64,000 nt of DNA from Brienomyrus brachyistius (Eukaryota > Chordata > Actinopteri > Osteoglossiformes > Mormyridae), in contig NC_064548.1 in NCBI RefSeq assembly GCF_023856365.1, forward strand, positions 24,451,289 to 24,515,288, in the 5' to 3' direction. The position numbers and the translations under genes were made by a program. Below are positions 1 through 13,300 of the stretch, in pieces (position 1 is the first letter of the stretch; the number at the start of each line of letters is the position of its first letter). The notes beneath the pieces were generated by a model that saw nothing but the letters and a program-made list of their open reading frames with translations, did not search any database and had not been told where the DNA came from.

Positions 1-429
1 ATCATTGCGCAAAAGTCGTTTTCTCTGAAAGTATGATTTATAGACATACCCAATACCGAAAACCACAGAGAAACAATGACATGGAAAACCAAACGCAATC
101 ACATGTACTATTTAAAAGATGGCAATAACAAAACAGTTTTATAGCTGAATGTTTCTGGTGTTAAAAACAAAACTCTTAAAGACAGGGCATAAAAAGACGT
201 GTGAATTTCCTGGTTTAGAGGAAGCGAAAGCCCTTGAGAGGTAGAAGAGAACTCATCTCCTGTCACGGAGCCATAAGATACACAGAAACGGCCACTGGGG
301 GCCCCAGCAAAGCCAGCGCCGCCTTTACTGGAGCAGGCCGGGCTGCACCAGCTCTCCTCCCAGTTAGGGAAACGTCTGAGCCCGGGCCTGACTGCAAAGA
401 GCAACCCGAGAGCTGACTGCGTATCGCAC

Positions 430-870
430 GGAGCTGGCGGGTGGCGGCAGCAAGTCCGCGCGTCACATGGTACGGCCGGCCGCGGTGTCAAAGCACAGGC
501 GGCGGATAGCGGCCTGCCAGGCGGTCACACACGTTACTGCGCGGAGCTGGGCTACTGTCAGGAAGAGGCAGCCCGCAGCAACAGAGGGCGGGAACAGAGC
601 GGGGGTGTCACGCGGTGCTCGCGGTCTGAGGCGAGCACCCGCCATCTCGCTCAGACGCGCCCTCTGCTGGAGCCATCTGCCATCCTGCAGCGCTGGAGCA
701 AAAGCAAAAGGTGCGAGCGGGCCAGCGAAGACGAGGGGGCGGGGTTTATTCCACGTTGTCAGTGAAAAGCCTCAGCTACGACATCTACGCATTTCCTGCG
801 ACCGCACTTGCCAACACGGCTCCGATGGCTGCACACGAGCAGAGCGACGGGGGCCAGCGTGTCCAGTCAC
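430..870. promoter_or_regulatory. CpG-rich patch in an rbms1 intron
   Basis: CpG dinucleotides are dense here compared with flanking sequence, and a GGGGCGGGG GC-box-like motif occurs near 737. This could be an internal promoter or enhancer, or simply an unmethylated GC-rich patch. No convincing exon is attached. Confidence 0.3.
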
Positions 871-978
871 AGTGCTCGCTGCGCACCAGCGATAAATAAA
901 TGGGAATGATACAATAAAACCTAGCAAACAGCCGTTTGAAAACCCTTCAGATTCGAATTACAAAGGTACCCCCCTCCC

Positions 979-1026
979 CACACACACACACAGACACACA
1001 CACAGACAACACACACACACACACAC
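979..1026. repeat. (CA)n microsatellite with CAGA interruptions
   Basis: Imperfect CA dinucleotide array between rbms1 exon 10 and the left edge. Confidence 0.9.
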
Positions 1027-1267
1027 CCAGAAGGTCCACATGTGTTCCTGCACCACCTGCATGCCTGACTGGGATAATCAGGGGTTGGATAACAGCTGAC
1101 TAATAGAATTAGACGTGCAGATGGTACGAAAGGAAAGTGGGAATTGGTGGGGGGGAGGGAGTTCAAGGCCCCCCTGTGATTGCAGGAGGGAAATGAAATC
1201 AAAACGATGGGAGGAAGATGATGAAGAGGACTGAGGAAGACAGAATATCAGGCTGCTCTGCTCTTAC

Positions 1268-1318
1268 CGGGTGCTGCATGATGTAAGGCTGATGGGACAC
1301 CCAGGAGGGGCTCGGCAC
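1268..1318 (-). CDS. rbms1: rbms1 coding exon 10 (last one inside the window)
   Basis: 51 nt, acceptor TTCCAG and donor GTAAGA. Encodes [17 protein letters not shown], matching the family's VQSPSWMQ-QPYILQHP segment. The following exons (remembered as GAVLTP...SLQPASM onwards) are not found between 1 and 1,267, so they lie to the left of the window. Confidence 0.9.
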
Positions 1319-4300
1319 CTGGAAGAGGACGGACATGCCTGCGTCAGCAACCAGGACTACAGCACGGGACAGCAAGTATGCATCTACCCGCACGGCCCCA
1401 CCCTCACGGGAGCCACACGACGAGATAGACAGCCACCTGATAGGTAGAGATGGGCGAGATGTATGGGCTCATGGACGTCTGCATCATCCGGTTCGCAATA
1501 CTGTACGGTGACGGATAGAACCTGAACATGGCAGGAACAAAGAAAGGGATTGGTCAGCAGGCCGCCACATTTACAGCAGAGCAACATCCTCTCGGCCCGA
1601 GCCCCCCTTACCCGTTCTGCAGGGCTACGGTGGTGGGGTCATAGGTGAGGGTCATCCCGGCCTGGGGGGGTGGGGCCCAACAAAGGAATGGTCACACCAA
1701 GGTTTCCCACAATTCCCCCCCCCCCAACATGCAGAGACGTGCCAGATTGTGCAGCCCCCCCCCCACGTTGTCCAGAAATGCGAAGGCAGTACTCACAAGC
1801 CTCACCTCGTCCCGCAGCCAGGGACGACCGTTCTGCACGTACTTGCTCTGGCTCTGGCGTTTCTTCTGTCCGCCGTCGGCGAATTTGCAGAGCAGAGGCT
1901 CCGAGGGAGCTGCAGGACACAGCGGGATGAGGACCGCACCCTCACAGACAGCCCCGAAGGCCTGCATCACCGACCCAACAGGATTGCGGACGTCTATGGA
2001 TGACACTAAGACCCTGGGCCGCTTGCTACATTTTACTTGGCAGTGACGTTTCTGTCGGACAGGCCTGCCAAAAATGCAGCTTCCTCATCAGTCTTAAGAA
2101 AGAACTGTTTTTTTTAGCCAACAGAGGGAACTTAAGCTATGAATCACCTGTCACCACCACCTCTCAGGAGAGCTGGAGACTACCCCGGATGTTCAGGCGA
2201 ACATCAGCCAGGTGTCTGAAGACAACCCAAGGGGTCTGACATATGGAGATTTCATTTGTTTCGCTTGATAGCATCACACAGGGTTTGAGTTCCTCAAAAC
2301 ATCGTGTGTGCGTGAGGGCACGAAACTGGCAGAGAAGGTGGGGCCTCTTGTGCTCGTTTGCTTACCCAGACCTCCCTGCGGCAGCTTGATGAACTTCCCG
2401 TTGAAGTGCGAGATCACGGCGTCACACTTCTCCGTCGACTCCATCCTGAAAGACACGTGTGCACAGGTGAGTGACACGCTGCGATGATTCACACGACTGT
2501 CCTGCACCAACGACTGCCCGATTAGCTTAGCGACTGCCCGTGTCCACGGCTTCAAGCTACGCACTTGGCTTATGGGTCCAACAGAAAGTCCCAATGAATG
2601 TCCCCCCTGCAGCAGTGGCTAGTCTGCGTGCTGCCTTAAGGATTCCGGTGCACCTCCGGTGTGTCAGGACACACGAATCACGGCTTGGCAGGGAAGGGGT
2701 GGGCAGGGGTATGAGTCTGGTTTTCTAGCTAATTGGCCAAGTGGCTCGGCGAGCCGGAAAGGAGGTGCTCAGGGTGGGACCCCCACGGAATGTAATCAGT
2801 ACTCAGGTGACCCTCTGCTGTTACGACGACCTCCAGGGGAGGGGGCCAAAGGTTTCATAATTTAACCAATAACATGTCAAGAGAATCTTACAGACCATCA
2901 ATGGTGATAAACTGAAGGGACCATCATGCTAACTATTGCTCAGGTGCTAAAATGGGCAGGGGCATATCTATGTGGTATCGGAAGATGAGATAGTATTTCA
3001 TTTATGCCAGGGGGAAATGTTAGTGTAACACCCTAGAAGGCACAGAAAACCCCAGATAGGAACAATGTTGGCACAGCAGTGGTCAGACCAGTTCCATTTC
3101 AGTAGTTGGTGCGTCAAAGCAATCCTGAGACACTGCGAAACCGAACATTAGAACGTAATGCATGTTGCGTCCTCGGTTCCCCTTTGAAATGGAAAGCTGA
3201 TCCAGGATCAGGCGCGGCACCCTCACCTGGCGAAGCCCACCCCCCGGCTAGCACCGTTAGAATCCCTGAGGATCCGCGTGGAGATGACCTGTCCGAAAGG
3301 CTTCAGCATGCTCTCCAGCTCCTGCTCGTCCATGGACAGCGGCAGGTTGGAGATGTACAGATTCGTCGGGTCCTGCTCTTGTTGCTGGGGGGGAGAGAGA
3401 GGCCGGGACCTTAAACTGGAAACTACACAGAGATCGTGTTCATTTACAGAAAGGCTCTCAGCCCAGAGCAAAAATCAAAGCAATCTCCAGGATAACCCGT
3501 AATTACAGATGCAGTGTGGAATTCTCTGGGAGGGGTTGGCGGGTGTTGGGTGTAAGAGTTCAAAGTGTCTGTCTTAAAGAAACAGTTTGCCTTGCTTTAG
3601 AATAATAAATAAAAAAAAAAACCACTGGCTGGCATCAACCCTCTCGCCCCCCCCTTCCCCCAGGGGAACCAGGCCTGTTGGTTGCTCCTAAATCCATGGG
3701 CTGTGCGCGTTCCCACAAACAGAAAACAGTCACTCGCTCCGCGGCTGGCCTTCTCACGGCGCTCGAGGGCCGAATTCTCCGTACTGAAGGAGCCGGATCG
3801 CGTTTCTGCTCTGAAGCAAGACAGACGATCCCGGACGTGACTGGGGACCCGCTGAGCATTCCAGTAAGCCGTGCGGGTCACTACCGGTGCCAGAGTTACC
3901 CGGGACAGACAGATTATAGGGAGGTCGACAACGCTTCCGGGTGGCGGGGGGGAAAACATCTTAAATAAAATACATCTCCTCCTCTAGGCCCCCGTGGGCT
4001 GTGTGGGGCCCACTCCCTTCACAGGGCCGGGTCATGGCCAGCCGGCGATCAGCATGCTGCCTGCAGTTTGCTCCAGCCCACACCGCCTCTCCTTCTGCCC
4101 GCGTCAGCACAACCGCTGCGCCACCCCCTCCCCGCGGACGGCTCCGGCGCATTAATATTCATCAGCAAACCGCCGTCTTCGCGCCCTGCGCGGGCCCGGA
4201 TTGGATTACCAGGGCAAATCGCTGACGGGGATTTTAAAATAAATAAATAACACCAAATATAAAAAAAAATGAACGCGCACACTGGACAACCAGCTGGGGG

Positions 4301-7300
4301 ACGGGCCTGGCTTAATGCAGGCCGGGGGGGGGGGGAGGCTGCAATCAGTGTTTGGCAAGGTGGGAAGGGGAGGTTTGTTTAGCCAAAGCGAGCATCTCTT
4401 CAGCTTGGGGGGGGGTTAAATTGCTTCTCAGCTTGCGGCTTTAAATGGGGCAAAAAGGTCCACGTTCCCAGGGCAGCATTCAGCGCCTCCCCACTGTTCA
4501 TGTTCTTGCGCATTTCCCACTTCCTCTGCTCTGCTCCGATTGGCCGTGTCATGACTGGCCTCCTGTCGCTGTGTGTGAGCCGATACTGGGCCGTGGACAT
4601 CAAACGACATAGGCAGACGATCATCCTTACATAACACTTTGAGGTGGTGTGCTGGTTCATACGGCCTCTGCGTTTTGGTCCTTCACCCTTAAACCATCAC
4701 CAGTACCGTGTTTATAACCGAGAAAAATAATGCTGCTTCTCATGTTTGCCTAACAGTGGGGTTACAGGAAGGGCTTTCAGCACCTCGAGCCACACTGCAT
4801 TATGGGTAAAAATGATGCATTTTACAGAGGCTGTTTAAGCTCCCATCTGAAGCGAGACAGTCTTCGACTCAAAGATTTTAGACAGGCAAACAACTGTACC
4901 GTCTGTCTGCCTCCGTGGGCCGTGGACAGATAACTGGCAAGAAACCAAGACATCTGTTTCTGCAGTGTTCAGTGACACCAGCCAATCAGCCTGTCATTGA
5001 AAGTCATGTGACTGCAGCCTGCTCATGGAGAGCGCCTGATTGGCGGTCTTGCCAAAGAGCGCCACGTCTACGTCACATGCTTTCACATGCTCCACCCCGC
5101 CCACCCGGTATATCGATACGCAATTAGTCACTTCAGCAGGATCGCATTACAAATGGAGTAAAGAGCAGCATTTAGCAGCCTTATCACCCTCAACTCGGCA
5201 GATCCTCCAGTTACACTGTATTTAGGCTGAGAAGATCCGGCACTTCCACCCCCACCTTTCTGGGTTTTTACCATTATCATCACCATTATTATAAGCTATA
5301 GTGGTGAACAGCAGACTGTCCACCATCTTGGCTCACCTGGAGACATCAGGCTATGCCAAGCAGACAGCAACCTGCGCACAAGACACCTTCTTGCACAAAA
5401 AGCCCACGTAGAAATAAACATCACAGGCAGGAGCAGAGACGCGATGCAGAGCTCGTGTTTACAAAAGCTGAATGAAATCCAGCAGAACTTCTTAAACAGA
5501 TCATTATATTTTCAGTCAAAACAACAAGTACTTTATATAAGAAGTTCTTTAAAGATGCAGCCCCCTCATCGTGATCTGTGGCTCGAAAGGTCACATCTCC
5601 CTCTTTAGATAGATGAGAGCAGCAGCTGTGTAACATCACCGCATGGAGATGTGGCAGGTGAACCGGCGCAAAGCACACCTGGGTCGACCAATAGAGAGTG
5701 CGATGAGTAGTTAATCATCTTCATGTGTTAATTACTTGAATCAGACGGGCTGGTGATGGAAAAGGACTAACAGTAGAACGGGGGGGGGTCTCAGAGGTGA
5801 AAGCTGGGAGGCACATTCCGGAAAGTTCTCTGGGGTAAGCGTGCAGGGGCGCCTCATACATACACAGAGTCCGCCTCCTACCGGTCTGGATACGACATCC
5901 TTCCGAGCATATCGTGCGTCATTAACCAGCCATTTGGAGATGTGTCACCACAGGTGGTGGGGGAGCAGTCACACTGACACGAGTCTGAGCTGAACTGCTC
6001 TATGAAAACGATGGGCTAGAGGAAAGGGTGCCGGCCGGTTTGGGTCAGCCTACTTTCGGGACTGCGGGGTGAAGTGGACATGCCGAGGCCAGGACGGAGC
6101 GTGTTTGGTGCGGGCGCCGGAGGACAGGCACCCCTCCACGATGGGCCTCATTTTCACCGGCTTACGCTGCCGCTGCTGCGTCTCGAACTGACGGCCGAGA
6201 GAGTAAACAGGGTGAAGTGCTGCAATCAGCAATGGACGGAAAGTGGGAGCGATCCGGACCCCCTCCGTAATTGGGAGGAAACTCGTTACAGCTACACCCT
6301 ACACAGAGCCCCCCTCTCCATCCGGCACCATTTAAATAATGACTCTGTATTTGAATACCTCTGTTGGAAAAGACAAGCACGCTTGAAAAGGCCTTTGTCA
6401 GCCAGTCCATTAACTCCCACTAAGTCTCGGTAATAAAAAAAAAAGTCAACGGAAAGGCTTGAGATTTTTAATAGCCTTTACGGTGAACAATACCTGGATT
6501 AGAGTCGGCCAAGCCCACCAGAACTGTTTTATCTTAATTAAAAATGAAACGAGGGCGGAGGAATTTTGCAAAGATGGCATTAGCATTCTGAGATTGGTGG
6601 GGAATTAGATTCTCGTATTCTTGCCCGGATTTACGGGCTCCGCTTTCCCAGCTTACGGAGCTGGTTGCTGTGACAACCTCCAATTACCACGCTTCCCATT
6701 TCCTATGTCTGGGAGAGTAACGCTGTTTGTTCCCCCCCCAAGTCGCCGTGGAGCCCCCGTCCCCTCGGGCCCCCAGCCGTGATGGACTATGAGACACGGA
6801 GTCTGCTGCTGTTCTCCCCCGCGCGCTTCAAGGGACTCATGCACACTGAGCTCACATGGCCACGAGAACGAAGGACTTGAATTCAGTGGGACCGTGGTTA
6901 AATGACGACCAATGACCGCTCTTGGCTTTGGGGCATGTCTCGCTTCGGTGAAGGTGCAGCCGGTAAGCCAAGAGGAGTTCAGGTCCACATCCCATTGGCG
7001 GGTACGGTCACGGACGGCTGTGGGTCCCTAGATGAGCCAAGGATGATGCCCCCCCCCCCCCCCCGATGTCTCCTGCCTGTTCCTGTTAGCACTCCAACCC
7101 ACAACCCACTCCAGCTCACATGGCTTCCTTTGGTTTGTAGCTTCCCCCCCCTTCCTGCTGGGTACATAGCAGAGAGGATCATATCAGCCATGGTCACGAA
7201 ATTAAATTAAACCCACTGGACGTAGGCACATACCCCTAACCCTGCGAGCTACAGAACACCTGAAGAAGTTTAGGGTGAAAATGAGAGCCAACATTATGGA

Positions 7301-10300
7301 ACTTTTCCACTGGCAAACAGGAACCAGGCTGTACCTGGCCTGTACCGCGAAGAGAGACAGGCCACAGCCCGGTTACACTGCGGTTCCAGCTCACTTCGGT
7401 TTTCCACTGCAGAAGGGGCGGCTTGGTAAAGGCATTTGGTGCTTATTTACTGTTCACACGCCGTATACCTCTTAACTAATTTCCACTAGCACATCTGTGA
7501 CAGTCGCCGTGTTATGTCAGTACCAAACGGTAGCGGAATTAGCATTCTGCATGATGAATGCATTCTGTTCAGCTGTTCTATAACTTGGAAGTAAATCGAG
7601 AATGCATCACGATGTGCAATACTACTAATAATGAATACTACTAAAAATTTATTTTTCCTTCAGATAATCTGTGCATGTCGATGCCGAACGCCGGTATCTC
7701 TGCGCATGTCGATGCCGAACGCCGGTATCTCTGCGCATGTCGATGCCGAACGCCGGTATCTCTGCGCATGTCGATGCCGAACGCCGGTATCTCTGCGCAA
7801 GTCGATGCCGAACGCCGGAAACTCTGCGCAAGTCGATGCCGAACGCCGGAAACTCTGCGCATGTCGATGCCGAACGCCGGAATCTCTGCGCATGTCGATG
7901 CCGAACGCCGGAATCTCTGCGCATGTCGATGCCGAACGCCGGAATCTCTGCGCATGTCGATGCCGAACGCCGGAATCTCTGCGCATGTCGATGCCGAACG
8001 CCGGAATCTCTGCGCATGTCGATGCCGAACGCCGGAATCTCTGCGCATGTCGATGCCGAACACCGGAATCTCTGCGCATGTCGATGCCGAACGCCGGAAT
8101 CTCTGCGCATGTCGATGCCGAACGCCGGAATCTCTGTGCATGTCGATGCCGAACGCCGGAATCTCTGTGCATGTCGATGCCGAACGCCGGAATCTCTGTG
8201 CATGTCGATGCCGAACACCGGAATCTCTGTGCATTTTAACCAGTGATGGTGGCGACCCAATCAGCTCGGTTAGCAGTAAGCGGGGCCATGACAGTGTGGG
8301 CACGGCTCACGTACAACTGGCATACTTTATAATGGAAAACAAACAGTCTCTTTGCGGTTCTGCTTGGCTCATGGTGGCCGTGGGAAAGCGCCGCTAGACA
8401 AAGTCATAGTTTCAAGTCGCCCTGTTGAATTGCATCACAGTCTTCTGTGCAAGACAGCCAATGACATGCCCCCCCCCACTCCAAAATCCCCACAAATCTC
8501 ACCCAAATTGTTATAGTCAATCATATTCAATCACTGTGTTCTAAGTTGGGGGGGACCTCGGCTTGGAGATGTGATAGAGGCATGAGGCCCAGAACATGGG
8601 GGAGGGGGATTCTGAGGATGGATGTCGAGTTGTGGTTGTGTGGTTGTGCTGATGTGACCCCCCCCCCCCCCCCCCGACTAGTGGTGGTGGCTGCAGCATG
8701 CACGGCTGGATGGAGCCATACCCTCACCTTCGCCATCTGCACCTGGACACCGGTGGTCTTCAAGGCAGCGACGGCTTTCTGGGCGGCAGATGGGCTATCG
8801 AAATCCACAAAGCCATAACCTAGGAGAGAAGGCAGGCAGGGAGTGAGGCGGGCAGGGAGTGAGGCGGGCAGGGAGTGAGGCGGGCAGTGTACATTCGGAA
8901 CAGCATTAACAGTCAGTGGGGCCGCGACCAAATTACCTAGAGCGCAGCTAGATTCCCCCAGAGCAGGAGTGTGAGAGGTAAGGACACAGGCGTAAACCTC
9001 CTGACTTAACTAGCTACATATTACTAATAATACTAATGAAAATGAGCTGTGATGTCACTATCAGGCAGACTGAGGCGTTCAGTTGCCCCCATGTTCCTGG
9101 CTGATACGGCCACCCGTTTGACCCCCGTTGACCTCCTGCTCTACACGGAGCTCAGGAACTAACTCCCGGGAGGACGAAGGGTTCCAAGGTGCTGGAGCGG
9201 CTTATTTGAACTCTAACGATAAAACACTCATTCACACACGGGATGGTGGCTGTGTGCTGTAGGCACAGCAAAGACCTCAGCATGACTGAGGTTCCCAGAG
9301 ACGGCTCAAGGCCGGACTTCCACACACACAGCTTCCTAAAGCCGTGTTTCCCAACCCGGTCCTCAGGCGCTCGGGGATCGGCCGCGTTTTTGCTCCAAGT
9401 AGTGAAAATGTGGGCTGTCGGGTAAAAATCTGGGAAGGAGCAAAAATGTGGAAGTTGGGAAGCACTGATCTACTTTGTCATGGTCAACAACCATAGTGGT
9501 TGCTAGTATGTCACTTGAGTGAAATGAAATTATTACCGTAAACAGACAAATACACAAAGCAGAGCTAAAGAACCATAACCACACACACAAATAAGCCATT
9601 TCCCAGATCTGATTTAACTACATGATACTTAACTATGACTGTCTACTATCCATGCGGGTCTGTAACACATTCTTTACAGGACTTGGTACCCAGGATCAAA
9701 ATTAGTCTGAAGTGAATGAACAACACAGCCTGGAGACCCCTCAATCCCGCAACACACACACACACGCACGCACACACACCTTATGATGAGGTGAAATCCA
9801 AGCAATCAACGATACATACCTTTGCATTTGTTTGTTGTCTTGTCAAGGATGGCCTTCGTCGAAACGATCTTCCCGTACCTGCGAACAGAGAATTGTATCG
9901 TTGGCCGAGTTCAAGCAGAGACCAGTGTAGAGCAGCGTCTCTGCTGCTAGTGGCGACATCACCCCGACAAAAGAGCAGCAAGGAGATCTGGGAGAGGGTG
10001 CATGGGTGTCAGAAGGAGCCGACAGCCCAAATCGCCAACCAAAAGCCTTTTGTCCCTGGGGAAAAAAAAAAAAAACACACACCACCACCCCCATTTCGAC
10101 CACAAAGACTGTCAATGCACGTCGGCGGCACGCTGTCCACCTGGGCCACCCAGTAAATGCCAGGGGTCAAAAGTTAAGGAGGAGGAGTCTGTCTTAATAC
10201 AGGTGACATGCTGATGATTCTGAGACGGCCAGTGTGAATGTCAACGATCAGCAGAATGACTGAACGGGAAGTGAGGAGGGAGGTTCGACATCTTAAATAA

Positions 10301-13300
10301 AACTGTTAGAAAACATTTAAACTTTTAGCTACATGATACAGTTCATGCTCACTGGAACCATTTACACATTTCCTTGCTTCAAAGACACTTCTGCATTATG
10401 GTATTTAGTACTTATTTTAGAGAAAGGGATTTTTACTGAAGCAAATGTTTACGACTGACTGAAGGGTGCCCCCCCCCCACTCAAGAGGTGTAAAACAGCA
10501 GTCTTTAACTCATGAGGATAAATCCCATCAGTCATTATGCACACCCCAGCGTGCCTCTGCTTGAGGACTTTGGTTTGCTCATCTGGACTGAGGAACTCGC
10601 ATTTCACTGAAAACTGAAGCAAATGCAGTGAAATAACATCATAAAATCCACAGACCGAAAGACGGCCCTTCCAGCATGCCAGGGGCAGAGCAGAACATCC
10701 CGCAAATGAGCCCTCCAGCGCAGTGCCTCTGGTTAGCGCCATGGCTAGCTGCCCTGGCCTCGCAGGAATGCGGGAATTCATACTGCACTGCGCTGGTTAG
10801 TGGTCAAAAAGGCGGAGAGAACAAGCATGCCCAGCCCTCAGCTGCGAGAAGTTAGGATAACGGAGAAGAAACTTGCATTCAAGATGCGTCACAAAAATGA
10901 GGATATGGGCGAGGGCTTTTTCCAGCATCCGGAAACATGCCTACCGGAACTGCAAGGCCCAATGGGAGCCGGGAAGCATGACGCAGGCCCCAGAAGCCGA
11001 CTGAAAGCAGAGGAGAGCTCCTGTCAGAGAAAATGCTGACCTTTGGCCCTTTCCGGGAAGCGATCGGGCAGCGTACACGTGAATAAACCTTGACCCAAAG
11101 ATGCCAAATGCAACATGAGTGTGGTTCACACAAACAAGCGTGCACAGGCAGCTGGGTGACCTGCTGTTCCAACCCCTACAGCTGGGCAGGATCAAGGCTG
11201 TCAGCCTGTCTTCTGCACCTCGTCACGAGTCAGAGAGGGCCACCCCCCCCAAGCGGAAACACCGATGCAAATCTGCCTGCGAGCAGGACCCCAGCAGAAC
11301 CGTGCGCTTCTGCAGTCATCCTACCACTGCGAATGAATCACGGGGACCGTATCTGGAGGCCAACTGTGTTATATTAATCAGATAAGAATCACGGCGGTGC
11401 CATTAAACAACAAGCCCTCTCACAGAAATGGAAAAAATGATAATTTGTGGGTACGTCCCAAAGAGCAGTTTGCAGATAATTGCAAGAAACACCATGTAAT
11501 GAAAGAGCTGTTACGTAGAGATGCAGGATAACAGCAGGTTTTCATTTACAGGGTGCCGACTCAGCTGGTTATCCATCTTTATTAATATTAATCACTAATT
11601 ATATTCTGTAAGGGACAGCACAGCGGTCTCACGGCTCCAGGGCCGTGCGTTCACTTCCTGTCCCCGCCACTGCAATCCCGCATCCGAGTAAGCGGTTATG
11701 GAAAATGGTTAGACAGCGTGCTCTGCATTTCTGCAAGCTTCATGAATTTACGATAAACTGAGTGCCCAAAGATTAAGAAATGAAGTGAGAATTTTGGACC
11801 GCGAAGAGGACGCGATGTGACAGTCCACGCAGCAAGACGAACGAGCGAGTCGTAGTGGCTGATTAGTATTCCAGAGGGGGTGGCCTGGGGAGAGGCGGGC
11901 CATGACTAAAGGCACACTGGCTCCATGCTGCATGGACAGAGCGTTTAAGGAGTGGGGGGTTAATTGGGGCGACATCAGCTGCTGTTATAGCCTTCCCACT
12001 TCCCATGACAACGCAGTGGGCGAACCCTCAGCCGGATGGTCTGGCTGGTTTTTCTGATCTCCTGAGACTCCAGTTACCATGCATCTCACACTTGAGTAGA
12101 AAAAGACGCAGACACCAGTGGTGGAAAGGTGTCCTTCACCCACACTGCGGTGTAATGCAGAGACAGGCATGCACTGCTCCAAGCTCCTGAGGAGGCGGGG
12201 AGATGCAAAACTGGAGCGTCTTGCGGCTGAACCCCACACAGATACCACTACTGTGTAAGGTTTCAATACAAAACACACAGCCACACGCACGCTATCCACA
12301 TGACACACTCATGTTATGCTGCAGGGAAACGAGCAGGCATGCAAGCAAAATTCCCGGTCCGAAAATGTGCTGGCAGTCATGGCTGGAGGTGGGGCCCAGT
12401 GGGACACACGCACCAACGCAGTGGCCAAATGGGTGGGTCCCGCACCGCTGCCATCCCGCGCATAGTGCACAGCGCAAGCGTAACTGCAGCACTGCAGTTT
12501 TAAGCTGCCATGAAGGGTCTTTAAAAACATCTTGATTAGCACATACCACCTAATCGCCAGTAATGACAACAGCGAGTGGGCTGGCAGGGAGAGGTCAGAG
12601 GTCAAACCTTTCAAGTATCTGGACATGGATTAGCTGGGAGCCGTGAACACGGGTTGGGGGGAGGCACCGGCTGACCCCAAACGCCACCACCTAGCATTAA
12701 TCCCCACTCTTAAAGTCTGCCTTAGGGCGCCCCCAGAGACCGGAATCTCACTCACAGACGTTTCCCACGGCAACAAGCGAGACACCGCAGTGAGGAGTGA
12801 TGGGGAGGTGGGGGCATGATGGTGGGGGCATGAAGGTTCTAAGGTCACCGTAGCTCAGCGAAATACAATGATTCTGCCCGCCATTCTGTCAGCTGGAACC
12901 ACTCCCCATGCCCCCCCCTCCCAGGCTGCCGTGTCATTTCTCCCCACAAATTAAAACCGATCGCCCTCGGAGACTCCCCAGCGTGACCAACCATGCTGCG
13001 GTCTGTCACTATAACACCCAGCCCCCCCCAATACTGCTTTTAGCTTTTAGTGCAGAGGACACAATGTGGATTAACACACAAAACTGGGCCTCTATAGGCA
13101 CCCAGCTGTGCTCTAAACTGTTTAAATCCAACATACATGCATGACCACAGATTAGTTACGATACAGGACAAAAGGTCTCTCACAGCCAGGTTACATGGCA
13201 ATATACCGGAATACCAGCTGCTGCATTAATATAATTACTCCTTTAATTAAATTACGCATCACATATTGTATATAATTAAATTTACAAAAATCTGATTTAA

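Larger units (their letters stand above)
1..1267 (-). other. rbms1 intron (after exon 10), no exon seen
   Basis: Holds a CpG-rich patch (about 430-870) and a (CA)n microsatellite at about 979-1026. I searched both strands for the missing C-terminal RBMS1 blocks and saw none. Confidence 0.6.

Noticed and set aside
1..1267. Remaining C-terminal rbms1 exons
   Set aside because: The family blocks expected after exon 10 are absent on either strand here, so they must lie outside the window.
7671..8236. Resemblance to a CRISPR array (about 30-bp repeats)
   Set aside because: The repeats are contiguous with no unique spacers, and this is vertebrate DNA.
7631..8397. Long overlapping open frames on both strands
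   Set aside because: By-product of a 31-bp repeat without stop codons. They lie inside an rbms1 intron.
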